Assembly (NCBI GenBank): GCA_964059195.1
Contig: CAXKWD010000001.1
Span: 220,108,484 to 220,172,483, forward strand
Reading direction: 5' to 3'
Source of the DNA: Ectobius pallidus
Lineage: Eukaryota > Arthropoda > Insecta > Blattodea > Ectobiidae
Length of the DNA stretch: 64,000 bases
Shown here: piece after piece, positions 1 through 13,500 of the stretch
Layout: every line of letters starts with the position of its first letter
Position numbering within the stretch: position 1 is the stretch's first letter
Made by a program: the position numbers and the translations under genes
The notes under the pieces: generated by a model
Seen by the model: the letters and a program-made list of their open reading frames with translations, nothing else
What the model was told of the DNA's origin: nothing
The model's database searches: none

Positions 1-283
1 TATTTGCCATTCAATGTACAAGAATATTTTAAATTAATTTTTTGAATCTAAATCTGTCACATACTGTTCTTTATCTTTTACGTTACTGTACCACTATATA
101 TGTCTACGTATACTTGTGTGTTGAGTTACTTATATTTGTCTTGAATTGTATTATTTACTTTATGTTACCTATCCGGTATCATGTATATGATCCAAGGATA
201 AATTATTTAATTAATAAATAATTATAATAAATAATAAATAAATAAATAATTAAATTAATTAATTCAGTTGTAAAACTGAATAT

Positions 284-940
284 TTGGCAATGGATTTGGA
301 AGAAAAGTTAATATGTAATACTGAAGAAATTGTACATGTTGAATATTTTAAATATCTAGGGTCTATTATACAAAAGGCTGCAACAACAAATTTAGAGATC
401 CAAAGAAGAATAATGGATGGGAAGAGAATTATAGTAATACTAAATTCAATCTTATGGAGTAAAAATATTTTACATAGAACTAAAAGATTAATATATCAGA
501 CAGTATTCTATTATATGGCACTGAAACTTGGACCATAAGTAGACAACAAGCCAACAAATTAATGGTATTAGAAATGGATTTCTGGAGGCGTTCAGCAAGA
601 AAATCCAGGAAAGAAAAAATGCGGAATAATAGAATAAGGGAAATAATGCAAGTTGAAAAGAACATTTTGGAAATTGTAGAAGAAAGATGCTTGAGATGGT
701 ATGGACATGTACTCAGAATGGCAGAGGATAGAATACCCAAGAAAATTTTGGATTGGAAAGTAGAAGGAAAAAGAAGAAGAGGGAAGCCCAAAGAGTGATG
801 GATGGATGGGGTGAAAAGGAGTACGGAGAGAAGAGGGTTAAGTGAAGAAGATGCTATGGACAGGGACTTATGGAGGCAAAAGATTGTTGTGGGATGAAGG
901 AAAATTATTGTATTGTGGAATATTCCTTAATAAATAAAAA
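284..940 (+). pseudogene. LINE reverse-transcriptase 3' fragment (5'-truncated, stops and frameshifts)
   Basis: Two frames together give the C-terminal end of a non-LTR reverse transcriptase. VEYFKYLGSIIQ, EIQRRIMDGKR and LNSILWSKNI are followed by the post-RT stretch FWRRSARKSRKEKMRNNRIR, LRWYGHVLRMAEDRIPKKIL and EGKRRRGKP. A TGA at 796-798 interrupts a frame that then continues (WMDGVKRSTERRGLSEEDAM). The 3' end is followed by an A-rich tail. It is a dead copy. Confidence 0.82.
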
Positions 941-1243
941 AGAAGAAAAAAAATTATCATTATTATTAGAGCCCGGATTTGTATGCATAATCAAACAATA
1001 AAATATGCATACAAGTATGCTTAAATAATTTTAAAAATATGCACCATTAGGTCTATATGCAAAAACAAATGAACAAAAATCAAATTAAACATTTTTGGTG
1101 GGTTATCTTATTTTATTCGTGGCTTAAAATATGCATTTCCCCCCGGAATACACTGGCTGTAATTACTTCTGTTCACAACACAAATATTTTAGCAGGTATA
1201 GAATACAACAGACTATAGCTATAATTGTTGTTGGATATAATAG

Positions 1244-1360
1244 CTCAAAGACTACGACTTATGGAAGCAAACGATTGTTGTGGGATGAAGGAAAACCACT
1301 GTATTGTGGAATATTCCTTAATTAAAAAATAATAAATAAATAAATAAATAAATATATGAA
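1244..1360 (+). mobile_element. Very short 3' end of the same LINE family
   Basis: The stretch acttatggaagcaaacgatt through ggaatattccttaat repeats the 3' terminal 80 bases of the LINE fragment at 853-935. It is followed by a (taaa)n tail, so it is a strongly 5'-truncated insertion next to the last visible M1-like exon. Confidence 0.75.
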
Positions 1361-1372
1361 GTTTGAGCTCAC

Positions 1373-1522
1373 CTCTCCTGAAGTTCATCAAAGTTCTGGG
1401 ACAGGAAACTGAACAGCATGTTGTGCCCCTTACTGCTGCCAACGATGAGGTTCATGAAGAGCTGCCAGTCAGTGTCTGAGATTGTCACATTGGTGTCCTC
1501 TTCCAGAGTGCCGTTCAAAATC
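1373..1522 (-). CDS. M1-like gene exon 14 (last exon inside the window)
   Basis: Acceptor GTTGTCAG, donor GTGAGC. It reads RILNGTLEEDTNVTISDTDW then QLFMNLIVGSSKGHNMLFSF LSQNFDELQE, which matches the family's C-terminal '....i...d....f..v..n..G....w.f....w..l'. Phase 2 out, so at least one more exon with the stop codon is needed. Nothing at 1-1372 supplies it. Confidence 0.82.
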
Positions 1523-4500
1523 CTGACAACAAATAAATTTAATACAATAAAAAGATGTGCTTAAAATTATTACATAATCAGTGGATAAAGGTTAAAAAAT
1601 TAAAACACAAAGTTTCATCTCTGCCCTTGAGTCTTCCTCAGGTGACTTCTCACACAGTACTGATTTTGAAGAAGATTGAGTTTCATCACGGTAACCATCG
1701 ATAAAAACATTGTTTCTGAAATATCTGTTTTTCCAGTCCTTTGGAATGTCAAACATTTCCTCCTCTATGCATTCCGCAGGCGGCCGGGGAATTTTTATCA
1801 CTGGAATTTCCCTTTTCAGTCTTCTCATTACATCCAGCCATTCGTCCCTATATCACAATAATACCTATTCAAACACACCCCCTGGTTGCTGACTATGCAC
1901 CAAGCCTCATATACTTTTCTTTTTATGTGATCATCCTCGATTCTTACAATGTTTTAATTTTTGAATCTTTATCCACTGATTATGTAATAATTTTAAACAC
2001 ATCTTTTTATTGTATTTGACCCAGTGGAAATTTGGGACCAATATGGATGTTTTATTAAATAAATTTAAAACACTTTAAAATATTAATTTATATAGGACAT
2101 TGATGAAAGTTAATTCATTGTCAGGATTTGTAATACTTATCTGTAGCAAGATTGAGATCGGAAATATACACACTAACTTCACTAAAAAGTATATTTACCC
2201 AGTATGATCATTTCAATGGGTCTTCCCATCATCATCAACTGAATCCGACTGGTCCACTAGCAGCGGGTGAATGAACTTGTCGATCAAAGTTCCTTGTATG
2301 CCAACTGAAGTGTCGAAGTTTAAGAGATTTTTCATCGATGTGACCAGTAAAAAAACGTTAGGGGCCTAATTTCTGAATTCATCACATGTAATTCAGTTCT
2401 CATGACAACAGTACTGTTTGCAGTGTTCACAAAATGGCATTATAGGCTTTTTCCACTCACCTCTCCACCATGAAGTCATAGTCAGGACAATTCTCTATGT
2501 GCTTGAGCAGGAACACACGCTCCGGATAAGATCTGTTTGCTAAGAACATAACAAGCTGCTGCGCTGGAGTGACCCAGTCGTCCGTCTCATTCCACATGAC
2601 ATCCACACAAAACAGTCCATCGTATGATCTGCAACAGTCATGGTCAGTACTAGACTAGTATTCCCACATTTATGACCTTAAAAATACTGTATTGGCCCAA
2701 ATATAAGATGATATTTTTTCCCTGAAAATGTGCTTATAGAAACTATACCCATCTTATATGCGCAACCTAAGACTTTCAACAACTCTCCATTCATGAATGC
2801 AGCGGGAATCCCCACGCAATGACGTGTGTCTTACCCAAGGTCAAAGTTACATGGAAATTCACCGAACTTTACCGAATTTCATTGTTCTTTAATTTGTGCA
2901 GATTATGTGGAAAAGAAAGCATCTTCATTGTCTCAATGCATAAATAAAGGCAAGAGAAGAAGTTATGACATGAACTTCAAAATTCCATTTTATGTGAAGC
3001 AAAATGTACTAATAAGCTATTTTATTTATTTTTTCATAACTATCTTTCAAAAATATTCGTGGTCTTCTTATATGCAGGCCAATATGGTAGACTTTTTTCT
3101 TCTTCTTCTTCAAAATATCAACCAAATTATTAAAATTTTCTACTAATACCCGAGATGGAGATTTTACATACATACTTCACTAATTACAGAAAACTAACCT
3201 GAACATGTTTCGAGCCTGCCTCTAGACTCATCCTCAGCTACACTCCATGAAGTATGTGAAGTATGTGTGTAAAATTTCCATCTCGAGCATTAATAGATAT
3301 TTTGTAACCTCACTATATAAACTTCCCATTTATTTTAGGATTTATTAAAATTAGTAAAACCTCTTGACTATCCGTATAAATTAATATTTTCCATTTTCAC
3401 TTGGAAATTTAGTACTCACTCTGTGTCATTAGCCTCCGACAGCAGCACAGGGAGAACCAAGCTCAAGTCATCACGCGCTGACTCGATGCAAGGCTTGTAG
3501 CCTGTGCCACAAATCTCACGGCGAGCATTGAACCGGAACTCTGTCTTCACTGCACTCTCCCCCCAATGTCTCTCCCCTAGTGATTCATACACTGGAGTCA
3601 TGAGTCTTTTCAAGTATTCCTGGAATAAAGATGAAATTCTGAAATGTTATACAGTAAACCCTAACTCCGAGGGCTATTTTTTTTTTCAACCTGTGAAGAG
3701 GCTTAAAATGAAAACCACACAGTGAATTTCAAAACTGAGACATTGTCGTAGTTTTCCAACACCCTCTTCATAGAAGCTTGCCGCCTGTGTATTAAGAAGG
3801 GTCTTCACTGCATTTTGAAGTGTTTTGAAGTTCTTCGTTGGTGTGGAAGCCAGATCTTGGTTTTGTTAGAGAAATTTGTTTGCATCCGTTGTTTGGATTT
3901 TTCTTTTGATTCTGGATTGTCGTAATGAATCCACATTTCGTCCCCTGTCACGATGGATTTCAAAAATTCGTCCCCGTGCCAAGTGAATTTATCTTTTCCG
4001 GCAGTTGATGAAAGATCTGGGAGGACAGAGCTTTCACACCAACGAAGAACATCAAAACACTTCAAAATGCCATGAAGACCCTTCTCAATACACTGGTGGC
4101 AAGCTTCTATGAAGAGGCTGGAAAGCTGGTACCACACTGTCCAGTGAAATATGCCTGCGGCCAAGGGCGCCCATACCCGGGGGCAGGGGGGGGCCGCGGC
4201 CCCCCCCCCTAGCTCTCAGGAGAAAAGGAAAAAATTCTATATCAATAATTATAGTCTGTTTTTTTTTTCTTTTAAGACAATTATTTGAAAGTCAGTAGAG
4301 ACATAAGTTTGCAGAAGTTTTACCATATCGACACCATGGAAGCAGAATCCACACTGGATTAGAAAAGGGGATCCTGGGGGTTTGGACCCCCAAAAATCAA
4401 AACCTAAAATTCTATTTTTGTATTTTAAAAAAATTAATAAATTAAACAATTTTTGTGGGTGTGTCAAATATGATATAGCAGTTATTTTGTTTCCATAACA

Positions 4501-7500
4501 TAATGAGTAGGCCTGTTATTTCCATTGTTCCTTGTGTTATTTAACTTTTCTTATAAATAGTAATGAGTATTATAACTTAGGTTTGTTTAAGTTTGCATGT
4601 CTTAGAGTATGGTAAACAAATTTCCTAACTAGTTTTTCAGAGCTAAAATAGCGTAAAATGTTATTTTAATTAATTCAATATTTAAAAATTTTCTGGAGGT
4701 GGACCCCCGACTTAGGTTGTTTACATTGGTATGTCTTAGAGTATGGTAAATAAACTTCCTAACTAGCTTTCAGGGCTAAAATAGCATAAAATGTGATTTT
4801 CATTAGTTCAGTATTTAAAAATCTTCCGGGGATGAACCTCCGACTTAGGTAACAATTTCTCGTTTAAGTTGGCATATCTTAGAGTATGGTAAACAAATTT
4901 CCTACCTAGTTTTTCAGAGCTAAAATAGAGTGAAATGTGATTTTCATTAGTTCAGTATTTAAAAATTTTCCGGTAGGTAACAATTTCTTGTTTAAGTTGG
5001 CATATCTTAGAGTACAGTATGGTAAACAAATTTCCTACCTAGTTTTTCAGAGCTAAAATAGAATGAAATGTGATTTTCATTAGTTCAGTATTTAAAAATT
5101 TTCCAGGGGTAACCCCCGACTTAGTTAACAATTTCTTGTTTAAGTTGGCATATCTTAAAGTATGGTAAACAAATTTAATAACTTGTTTTTCAGAGCTAAA
5201 ATAACGTAAAATGTGATTTCAACTAGTTCATTATTTAAAAATTTTCCAGGGGTGTACCCCCGACTTAGGTAACAATTTCTTGTTTATATTTGCACGTAAA
5301 CAAATTTCCTAACTAGTTTTTCAGTGCTAAAATAGCGTAAAAAGTGATTTTAATTAGTTGAATATTTTAAAATTTTCTGGGGATGGACCCAGGACCCCCT
5401 TGCTTGGGGGGTATTCCAAATCCCCTGCCACTTCCGATCCTCCCCGAAATTATTTTGTGGCTACTTCATTGTTGCACTTACATTATTATATTATTAATGT
5501 AATGTTACAAACTAACCCAAGAAGTTAAAGGGACAAAAAAAAAATTAACTAAAAATTTGGCCCCCCTCTAGAAAATATCATATGGGCGCCCTTGCCTGCG
5601 GCTTAAAATCGAATGGAGGTTTTTTAGGCAATACTGGTAAAAATGCACACAATATAGCCGGTTGATCTACCATGGCTGGTTCCCCTCCTCCAAGCACTGC
5701 CATTTATCGATTATCTCGAATCTCCAGGACTATTGATATGTTAATCAATACAACATCGAAAATACATCGATTTTAAATGAAGCATCAGAGGAAATGCGTA
5801 ATTATGATATACGTTTTGCGTATTTAGTCATTTTTTATAGCGGTATTATGGAATATGCATGTATTTTGAATTACTCAGAAGTAAAAAAAAATGCCATAAC
5901 ATTTGGGAACACAAATATGATGGTAACTGAAAGTGCAGTTATGAAAAATAGAAAAATCGCACAAAGTTCAACAGTGAAAGTCATATGAAGTGTAAAGTAC
6001 AGATTTCAGTTTTCTTTTCCATCAGTTTTATTTAATTATAGTAAATAAAATTAGAATTTCATAATTTAAGTCAGCCTTTTTCAGCTAAGAAATACGTATT
6101 ACTTTCATATTATGAAGATGAGGCAATTTATTTTCTCACTTTGTGGTTAATTTAATTTTCTTCCCTTTACTTTACTGTTAAAAAGGCAGGTGCTTTATAA
6201 TTATCAATTCAAATATGATACATTCCAAAAATCAAAATGGCGGCTAGGGAATGAGCTAGGCTTATTCTTAAACATGCATTATCTGAAGATTCTCTTACCA
6301 TTTGGCCAAACCAATTACTTACATTGCTTCGTTCAGAACACACTCTCACTACTATAACTTTAAAATACTTCTTAAATTCAGTTAAAAGCCTAAATCGAAC
6401 GGAGCACCAAAGCAAACATCTATTCAAAGCGCCATTCCAACCGGTTCTGATGAAACTGAAGGGATTAAGCTCGCATGCGCAAGACTTCAATTGTCTGCCT
6501 CAATGTGAAGCCAGCAAAACAAAGGAGATCACCCAAACCAATGGAGTGCTGCAAGGTGATCCCCTCAGCCCCATACTATTTAACATCGCCACAGCGGATG
6601 CGATAACAGCAATCCGAGAAAAATCTAAGGATGCAGTAGTATACATGTACACGGACGACATGATACTAGGGTCACCGAGCAAAGAAGAAATCCAGCGCGC
6701 CTTCTCGGCATTGATGGAGGGCAAAAAAACAGCCTAAAAGTAAACTGGCAAAAAAAAACAGCCTAAAAGTAAACTGGCCAAAAACCCAACAGATGGTCTT
6801 CCGGAAAGGCGGACGCACAGCAGCAGATGATAAACTGAAGTACGAGGGGGAGAAAGTCGATATAGTTAACTCATTCAAATACTTAGGAATTACCTTACAA
6901 ACTATTGGAACATTCAGACTACACATCAAAGACAAAGCAGTGGCAGCCATGAAAGCAATGCATGATATTGGTAATTTACAATGCCTATCAGTAAAAACAG
7001 CTCTACTACTTTTTGAAACAAAAATCTTACCCATACTCACTTTTGGGATCCGCCTGATATGGGAAAAACTGACAAAGAAGGACCTAACCCCATAGAAGGA
7101 ATCAAAGCAAAATTCTTGAAAGCCATAATGGGCATCTCAAAGTACACGTGCTCCCGCCTAATATACGAATTAGCACGGGAACCCTTCCTCACTGAAGAAC
7201 TAAGGACAAAACTGCAACTGCCATCCACAAGCAACGTAGAAGCGCTCTTAGAAGAAAGAAAGAAGAAGAGAGAAGAAATCCCCTTAGAATTCTATAGCAT
7301 GGAAGCCATGTTGGACAGGAGTTGGACCACCAACGCAAACCAGAAACTAAGTACTAAGTGATGTACCATATCACAAGATGTAAAAACAATCATAAATCCA
7401 TGTGTGATTACAGCAAAAGCTAACTACCAAGCTACGCTATGCACATTCATGCGCTTTCCTGTTATTATTAATAATACAATGATATAAATAATGTAGTATA

Positions 7501-10500
7501 TGGTCGGTTGTTTAAACTCAAACTTCACTTACTTGTTTCTTTTTAAGAATCATGATTTCGATCAGCCTCCTGATCATCCTCAGCTTGTGTCCGACTGTTT
7601 TGAATTTCAGTTGTTTGTCCTTGTGACGCTAGAGCGGGTTGTGTGTTCAGTGACTTCTGTGGCGGGTAGAAATTTTGAATGAGGCTACTCTCTATATATG
7701 TGTCGAAATTCATCAATTTGTTTTTGTGTTTTTGAATGAAGATGTTCTCCCATGCTGTGAGTTCTGTTGGTCGCTGGATACTTTTTAGTAATTTTGTTTC
7801 TTGACTTATGTTGTGGCCATCATTCCAAAAGTGGTGTGCTGCTACAGCTGACTTGTCATACCGTTTGTCACAATGTGTCTGAAGTGTTCTTTTTTCCTAG
7901 TCCTCAAGTTCCTTTTGGTTTTCCCGATGTAAATTTTGTCACAATTACATCGGGAAAACCAAAAGGAACTTGAGGACTAGGAAAAAAGAACACTTCAGAC
8001 ACATAAAATACCAACAGTATGACAAGTCAGCTGTAGCAGCACACCACTTTTGGAATGATGGCCACAACATAAGTCAAGAAACAAAATTACTAAAAAGTAT
8101 CCACCGACCAACAGAACTCACTGCATGGGAGAACATCTTCATTCAAAAACACAAAAACAAATTGATGAATTTCGACACATATATAGAGAGTAGCCTCATT
8201 CAAAATTTCTACCCGCCACAGAAGTCACTGAACACACAACCCGCTCTAGCGTCACAAGGACAAACAACTGAAATTCAAAACAGTCGGACACAAGCTGAGG
8301 ATGATCAGGAGGCTGATCGAAATCATGATTCTTAAAAAGAAACAAGTAAGTGAAGTTTGAGTTTAAACAACCGACCATATACTACATTATTTATAGTACC
8401 ACTTCACTGTAAACAATCCCACGTAATATATAATAAAATGATATATTGCCTTTCTGACATAATGTATTGTTCAGCAGCGGCTTACACTCAGAAAAATATG
8501 GTACATAGAAATTTTACCCAATAGCTTGGGAGTAAGAACAGAGGTGTGGCTGCCACCAGATCCCATGCAATCAACCAACTTGTACAGGAGACTCGCTGTT
8601 TGTCTGTATTATACTGGAGGTCATGTATTTTCTATACAGCTTATTCAATAAATTACGATGTTCATTCACTTTAGTTTTCATTTTGGCATTTGGCACATAA
8701 AAGTTGAAATTAATAACATAAGTACCACTTACATTAAACCTGTCCTCAACCCAAGTCCTCCTGACATGGCGACCAGTGTGGTCGATCATAGTGAACATGA
8801 TGTCCCATACAGCCGGCTCTGTCTCGTTGAGAAGGAAGAGCGACATGTCGAGTGCAATACCAAAGTCAAGCTCTCCACCCAATGCGAGATTCCAGGCGTC
8901 ATGGAGTAGCTTCATGCGTGTAGCGACAGGCACCTTCTGGCGAGAGCCCTGTAGGAACTGGGCCAGCAGACCCCAGTTGTGTTGGTCGTAGTTCACCATG
9001 AACATACCTATAGCCAGCATCGAATTTTTTGCAGACTTAAAGAGGGCAATAATAATCAACAATAGTTTAAAAGCTAATTTCTTTTTAATTCAGAGTCATA
9101 TCAGGAGTTCAGGTTCTGTGTGTATACCAGTAGGTCATGTAACTATTGGTGTGCATCTGTTTTCTATTGTTGATGTTTTATGGCTTCTTAATTTCAACTG
9201 AAAATCATTTTTAAAGATTACAATATAGGATAAGGTGACCAGACGTCCCGTCCTTTTTTTCATTAACTGTCCCGGTGTCCCGACAAATTTTTTAATGGGA
9301 CGCCAAATGTCCTGTTTTTTCCAAAACTTGCAACAAATGTCTGTTCAATGTATCCGATTTAATTTCTTCAAATATCCTACTTCTATAATATGACATTATT
9401 ATTTTTAACAATTTTAATTGTTGGCAGATGTAAATTGCCATTAATAGATTAAGTTTAGATTTAAGGAAACTTGAGGAGTCACCAGTTTATGACATATGTA
9501 AACGTTATGTGACAATAAAGCATTATCTTATCTTATCCAGAAAGTAATTTCCGGTTGCCAATAAAGAAAACAAAAACATCAATAAGCAAAAAATATTTAT
9601 TGTAATATTTACAGAGATTCACTGGCTACTTCTCTACATAGTCACCACTGTTATTAAGGCATTTATCGTACTGCTGCACAAAAATTTGTATGCCCATGTC
9701 ATAGGACTCTGCCACCAACGTCTGGAGTCAAGAAATCACTGCATTCAGCATTCCACGACTCTTGGATCACCCTTATCAGATTTTTCAATGTTTGACAAAA
9801 CCAATTAGCATTTATGGTCTCCCCTCACGGTAAAAACTCGCACAGGAGGACACCACGTTGATCCCAGGTTTTTCTGACAGGGATTATCTGCTTGAATTTG
9901 ATCTTCACAGGTGAACCACTAAGCCACCCATGCAGGATTGTTGTTTTGTTTCTAGTGTGGCATGTGACACCCTGTTTCATCCCCAGTGACAGAAATGTTG
10001 AGAAACTCATCACCTTTCTCTGCGTACTGTTGGCAGTAGAGTCCTATGACATGGGCATAGAATTGTTGGTACACCGCTAAGATAAATGCCTTGATAATGG
10101 AGCCTACTATGTAGAGAAGCAGCCAATGAATCTCTGTAAATATTCCAATAAATATTTCTTACTTATTAATATTTTTGTTTTTTTATTGGTGATCGGAACT
10201 TACTTTCTGGATGACCCTTGTACATTCCATCTTTATATTGTATTTCTGTTTCAAAAAACTTTGGTCGGAACGTTCACAGTGGAGTGTAACAACATTTGAA
10301 AATGATGCGAGTTGACTACACACTATTTTCTCCACTTACCAAATTTTTTGGTAGAACATGTTTCGCATATGTTCAAATGCATCCTCAACTACTTGTCAAC
10401 TGCCGAGCTTTGCTTGCTAGGAGAATCTCCATGAGTCCCTGGTGGCGGTTTTATGTACTTCCTGATCAAATTATCTTCTGCGGGAATTTCAAAATTCATT

Positions 10501-13500
10501 AGCTGGTTTTCAAATTTTCTCATGTATATTTTTTCCCAGACTAACAATTCTGCCGGTGTATGGACTGATTTCAATAATTTTGCTTCTGTATTAATTTCAT
10601 GTTCTACCAAAAAATTTGGTAAGTGGAGAAAATAGTGTGTAGTCAACTCACATCATTTTCAAATGTTGTATTTCTGTATTTAATTCTGTTAATATTGTTT
10701 AATTCTTTGTCCTTTCATTCAGCCCAATATCATCTTGCATGATCATGGACTTAAATGAATAAATTGTTACAATGACACATGTGAGCTGCAAAGAAGGTGA
10801 AAGATGCAGTTAGGTTAGGTTACTGGCAGTGGGTGCAGGGAATTCAGATTTTCACCATAACAGCATAAACAGGATAAGAGACAGCCTACATCCCTTCAGG
10901 GCAATGGCCTTCTACTCTGTGTAGGGTTGCTGCCCTTGAGAGAAAGATAAACAGGACATGGATGAAAAAACTCTATAATCGAAAAAAGTATAAAAGGGAG
11001 ATTACCTGAGTCAGTTGGATTGACTATAATGAAGGAGCTAGCATCAGGCATGTATGTGATGTTGAGGTATTTCTCCCCCTTCATCCACGCCACAGGATGC
11101 GCTATGCTCGGGTTCATGTTGCCTGGTGTGAGGAAAGCTATCGGAATCCACCACATCAACTCCTGCTCATCTTCAGTGAGGGATCGCGGCTGCTCTCGGA
11201 TGAACACATGCTGTTAAGAAACAAGGATTCAACAACTTTATGGTAGCTTTGTAATCTGAACAAGAAAATTTCTTGGGGGCTGGAATCCAGCTTTCAGCTG
11301 GAAATTTATAAATTAAACCGTTAATAAAAATATCTGGTTTGTACTAGACTAATCCATAATAATGATAGTGATTAATAACAGATATATTTTAAAATAACAC
11401 TGTCAACTTAGTAATTACATCGAAATATTGAAGTTTTAAAACAGATTTTGCTTAAAAATAAAATTTTGATGGATCTTCAATGATTCTTTTATGATGGTAT
11501 GCAACGGTACACAGTACCAGTGTACCTGCATGTTTTTTTCCAAAAAATAAAATTTGGATATTATTCACGATATTCCTATCACAATTATTTGTACAAAATT
11601 ATGGCCTATTTACATTAGACTACAAGAAATAGAAAAATCGGCAGTAGCTGCACATCACTGAGAGGAGAAAGCATGCACAAATATTAAAGTCTTTAAGAAC
11701 ACCTAAAGAACTCTGGATTTGGGAAAGGAATGACATGAGAAAATTCGAAAACAGACTCATGAATTTTGATATTCCGAAAGAAGACAACCTAATAGCTAAA
11801 TACATTAAACCGACACCAGGGGAACAGGAAGAACCTCCAAAACACTGAAGATCCCGCAGTTGACATGTAGTTGAAGATACAAGCGAATGGCCTGTGAAAC
11901 ACATCCTACCAAATGACTGGTAAGTGAAGTCCAAGTGTGTTAATCAAATAACTCATATTAATAAAAAAAAAAATTATGGCCTATTACTTAATTTCAAGCT
12001 TGTTTCAATCAAATAACTCATATTAATAAAAAAAAAATTATGGCCTATTACTTAATTTCAAGCTTGTTTTATGGTTTTGCTAGATTTCTACATACATACA
12101 TAATAGCCTACATACAAGTGCATGATAGTTTCTGTAAATTGCCATGGCTACTGGACTGCAAGAGAGATTTCCAACCCTCAGCAAACTGCTCCTGTGGTCA
12201 AGGTCATTCTGCACCAAGTGCAGTTAATGCTAACGTAGTAACAAACAAGTACTGTAGTACATAGCTAACCATCTTAGTTAATTGGGGTTAGTCAGGGTTG
12301 TATTTCTAAATATGCTAAGTAGGCTGCAGCCTAGAGCAGCAAATTTTCAGGGGCTGCAGTTTGGCAATTTATTCAAAAGTTAAAATGAAGTATTTTGGAC
12401 AATAATATTTTCTGAATGAATTTAAGAATACATGTTACTTAAAGTTTTTCCTGCCTTAATATCTAACTATCTGCAAACTAGTATTTCTGAAATACGGTTA
12501 AACTCACTTTGTGTTGAGACAAATACAACAAAAACACTTTCATATGAAGATTGCGTGGGGTGAGTTGTTTTAGAGAAGTTTGTATATTTTTCAACAAGTA
12601 AACCCGTAATTAACTACATTTTGTGTAATTTCATTTCACCGTGTAGGACAACTTAATTCAAATTGAACACAGTTCTTCAATTACGCAAAAGATAGTCATT
12701 AGCATTAAAATATAAAAATATGTTTAAAACAGTGATCACTGATCTCCAAGAACAAATTAATTAATTAAGAAACCCATTTCATTTTTTAACAAATCTTAAA
12801 AGAAGTAAAAAAAACAAGTAGATAACTAATTTGATTATATAATTTATATGTAAACCAATAAAACTGTAGTTTTATCTAAACTAAATGAACTTTATGTTTA
12901 AAAAAGATGAAAACACCAATGAACTCTATCCTTTTGTTGTATAAAACAAATGTATTAATCAAATATGAACTATAGAGGGGGCGACAAATGGACTTTAGTC
13001 TATAGGCGGCATAGTCTTAAATCCGGCCCTGGGGTTATTGCATGTTTAAATTCAACTGCATTTGTTGTTTATACATATAATTTGAAAAGAAAACCCTTGG
13101 TTTGTACTGCAGAGTTAAGAGAGTTCTTAGTTGTTTAGTATGATTGTAGGAACAAGGGGTGCACGTGGTTCACAAGTAGAGAAGTGAAATGAGTAAAATA
13201 CGTAATTATTTTGTACTGGTGCACAATAAAAGAAAGCATGACGATGTTCTTGAAGTATCTCATAAACCTGCAAACAGCGAATAAACTGAATCTGAAGAGA
13301 ATGTCGCAAGTACTGGTAATTTTACTGCAATTCAGGGGATAAACATAATAGACCAGATGGGCGGACATTAACTCAGAAAAATGACTTCTGGGAAAAGTGT
13401 GGGAGCTCCCGTGAAATTCAGTTAAAAAGTTTTGGTGAGTACCGCCACCTTTTTCGTTAGAAAAAAAGCACTGTGGATCACTATCAGTTAAAAACAAAAA

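Larger units (their letters stand above)
7483..8395. mobile_element. Palindromic pair of Penelope-like element 3' ends (about 450-bp arms)
   Basis: Bases 7483-7933 and 7944-8395 are inverted copies of high identity around a 10-base centre. The right arm codes YIGKTKRNLRTRKKEHFRHI and AHHFWNDGHNISQETKLLKS, then LTAWENIFIQKHKNKLMNFD. This is the GIY-YIG endonuclease and terminal region of a Penelope-like reverse transcriptase. The left arm carries most of the same sequence in the opposite direction. Each arm ends in a hammerhead-like motif. Confidence 0.82.

Noticed and set aside
4185..4215. G/C run as a G-quadruplex or CpG-island regulatory site
   Set aside because: It is the terminal part of the hAT-like element (the relative at 34400-34450 has the same run), so a regulatory meaning is not supported.
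3620..8732. Missing M1-like exon between exons 11 and 12
   Set aside because: The Trp-to-Tyr spacing across the join equals that of known aminopeptidase N proteins, and the phases agree (0/0), so no extra exon is needed.
13135..13497. 120-codon minus-strand frame next to M1 exon 9
   Set aside because: It lies in the intron, runs into the donor region, and its translation has no match to the M1 fold or any family I know.
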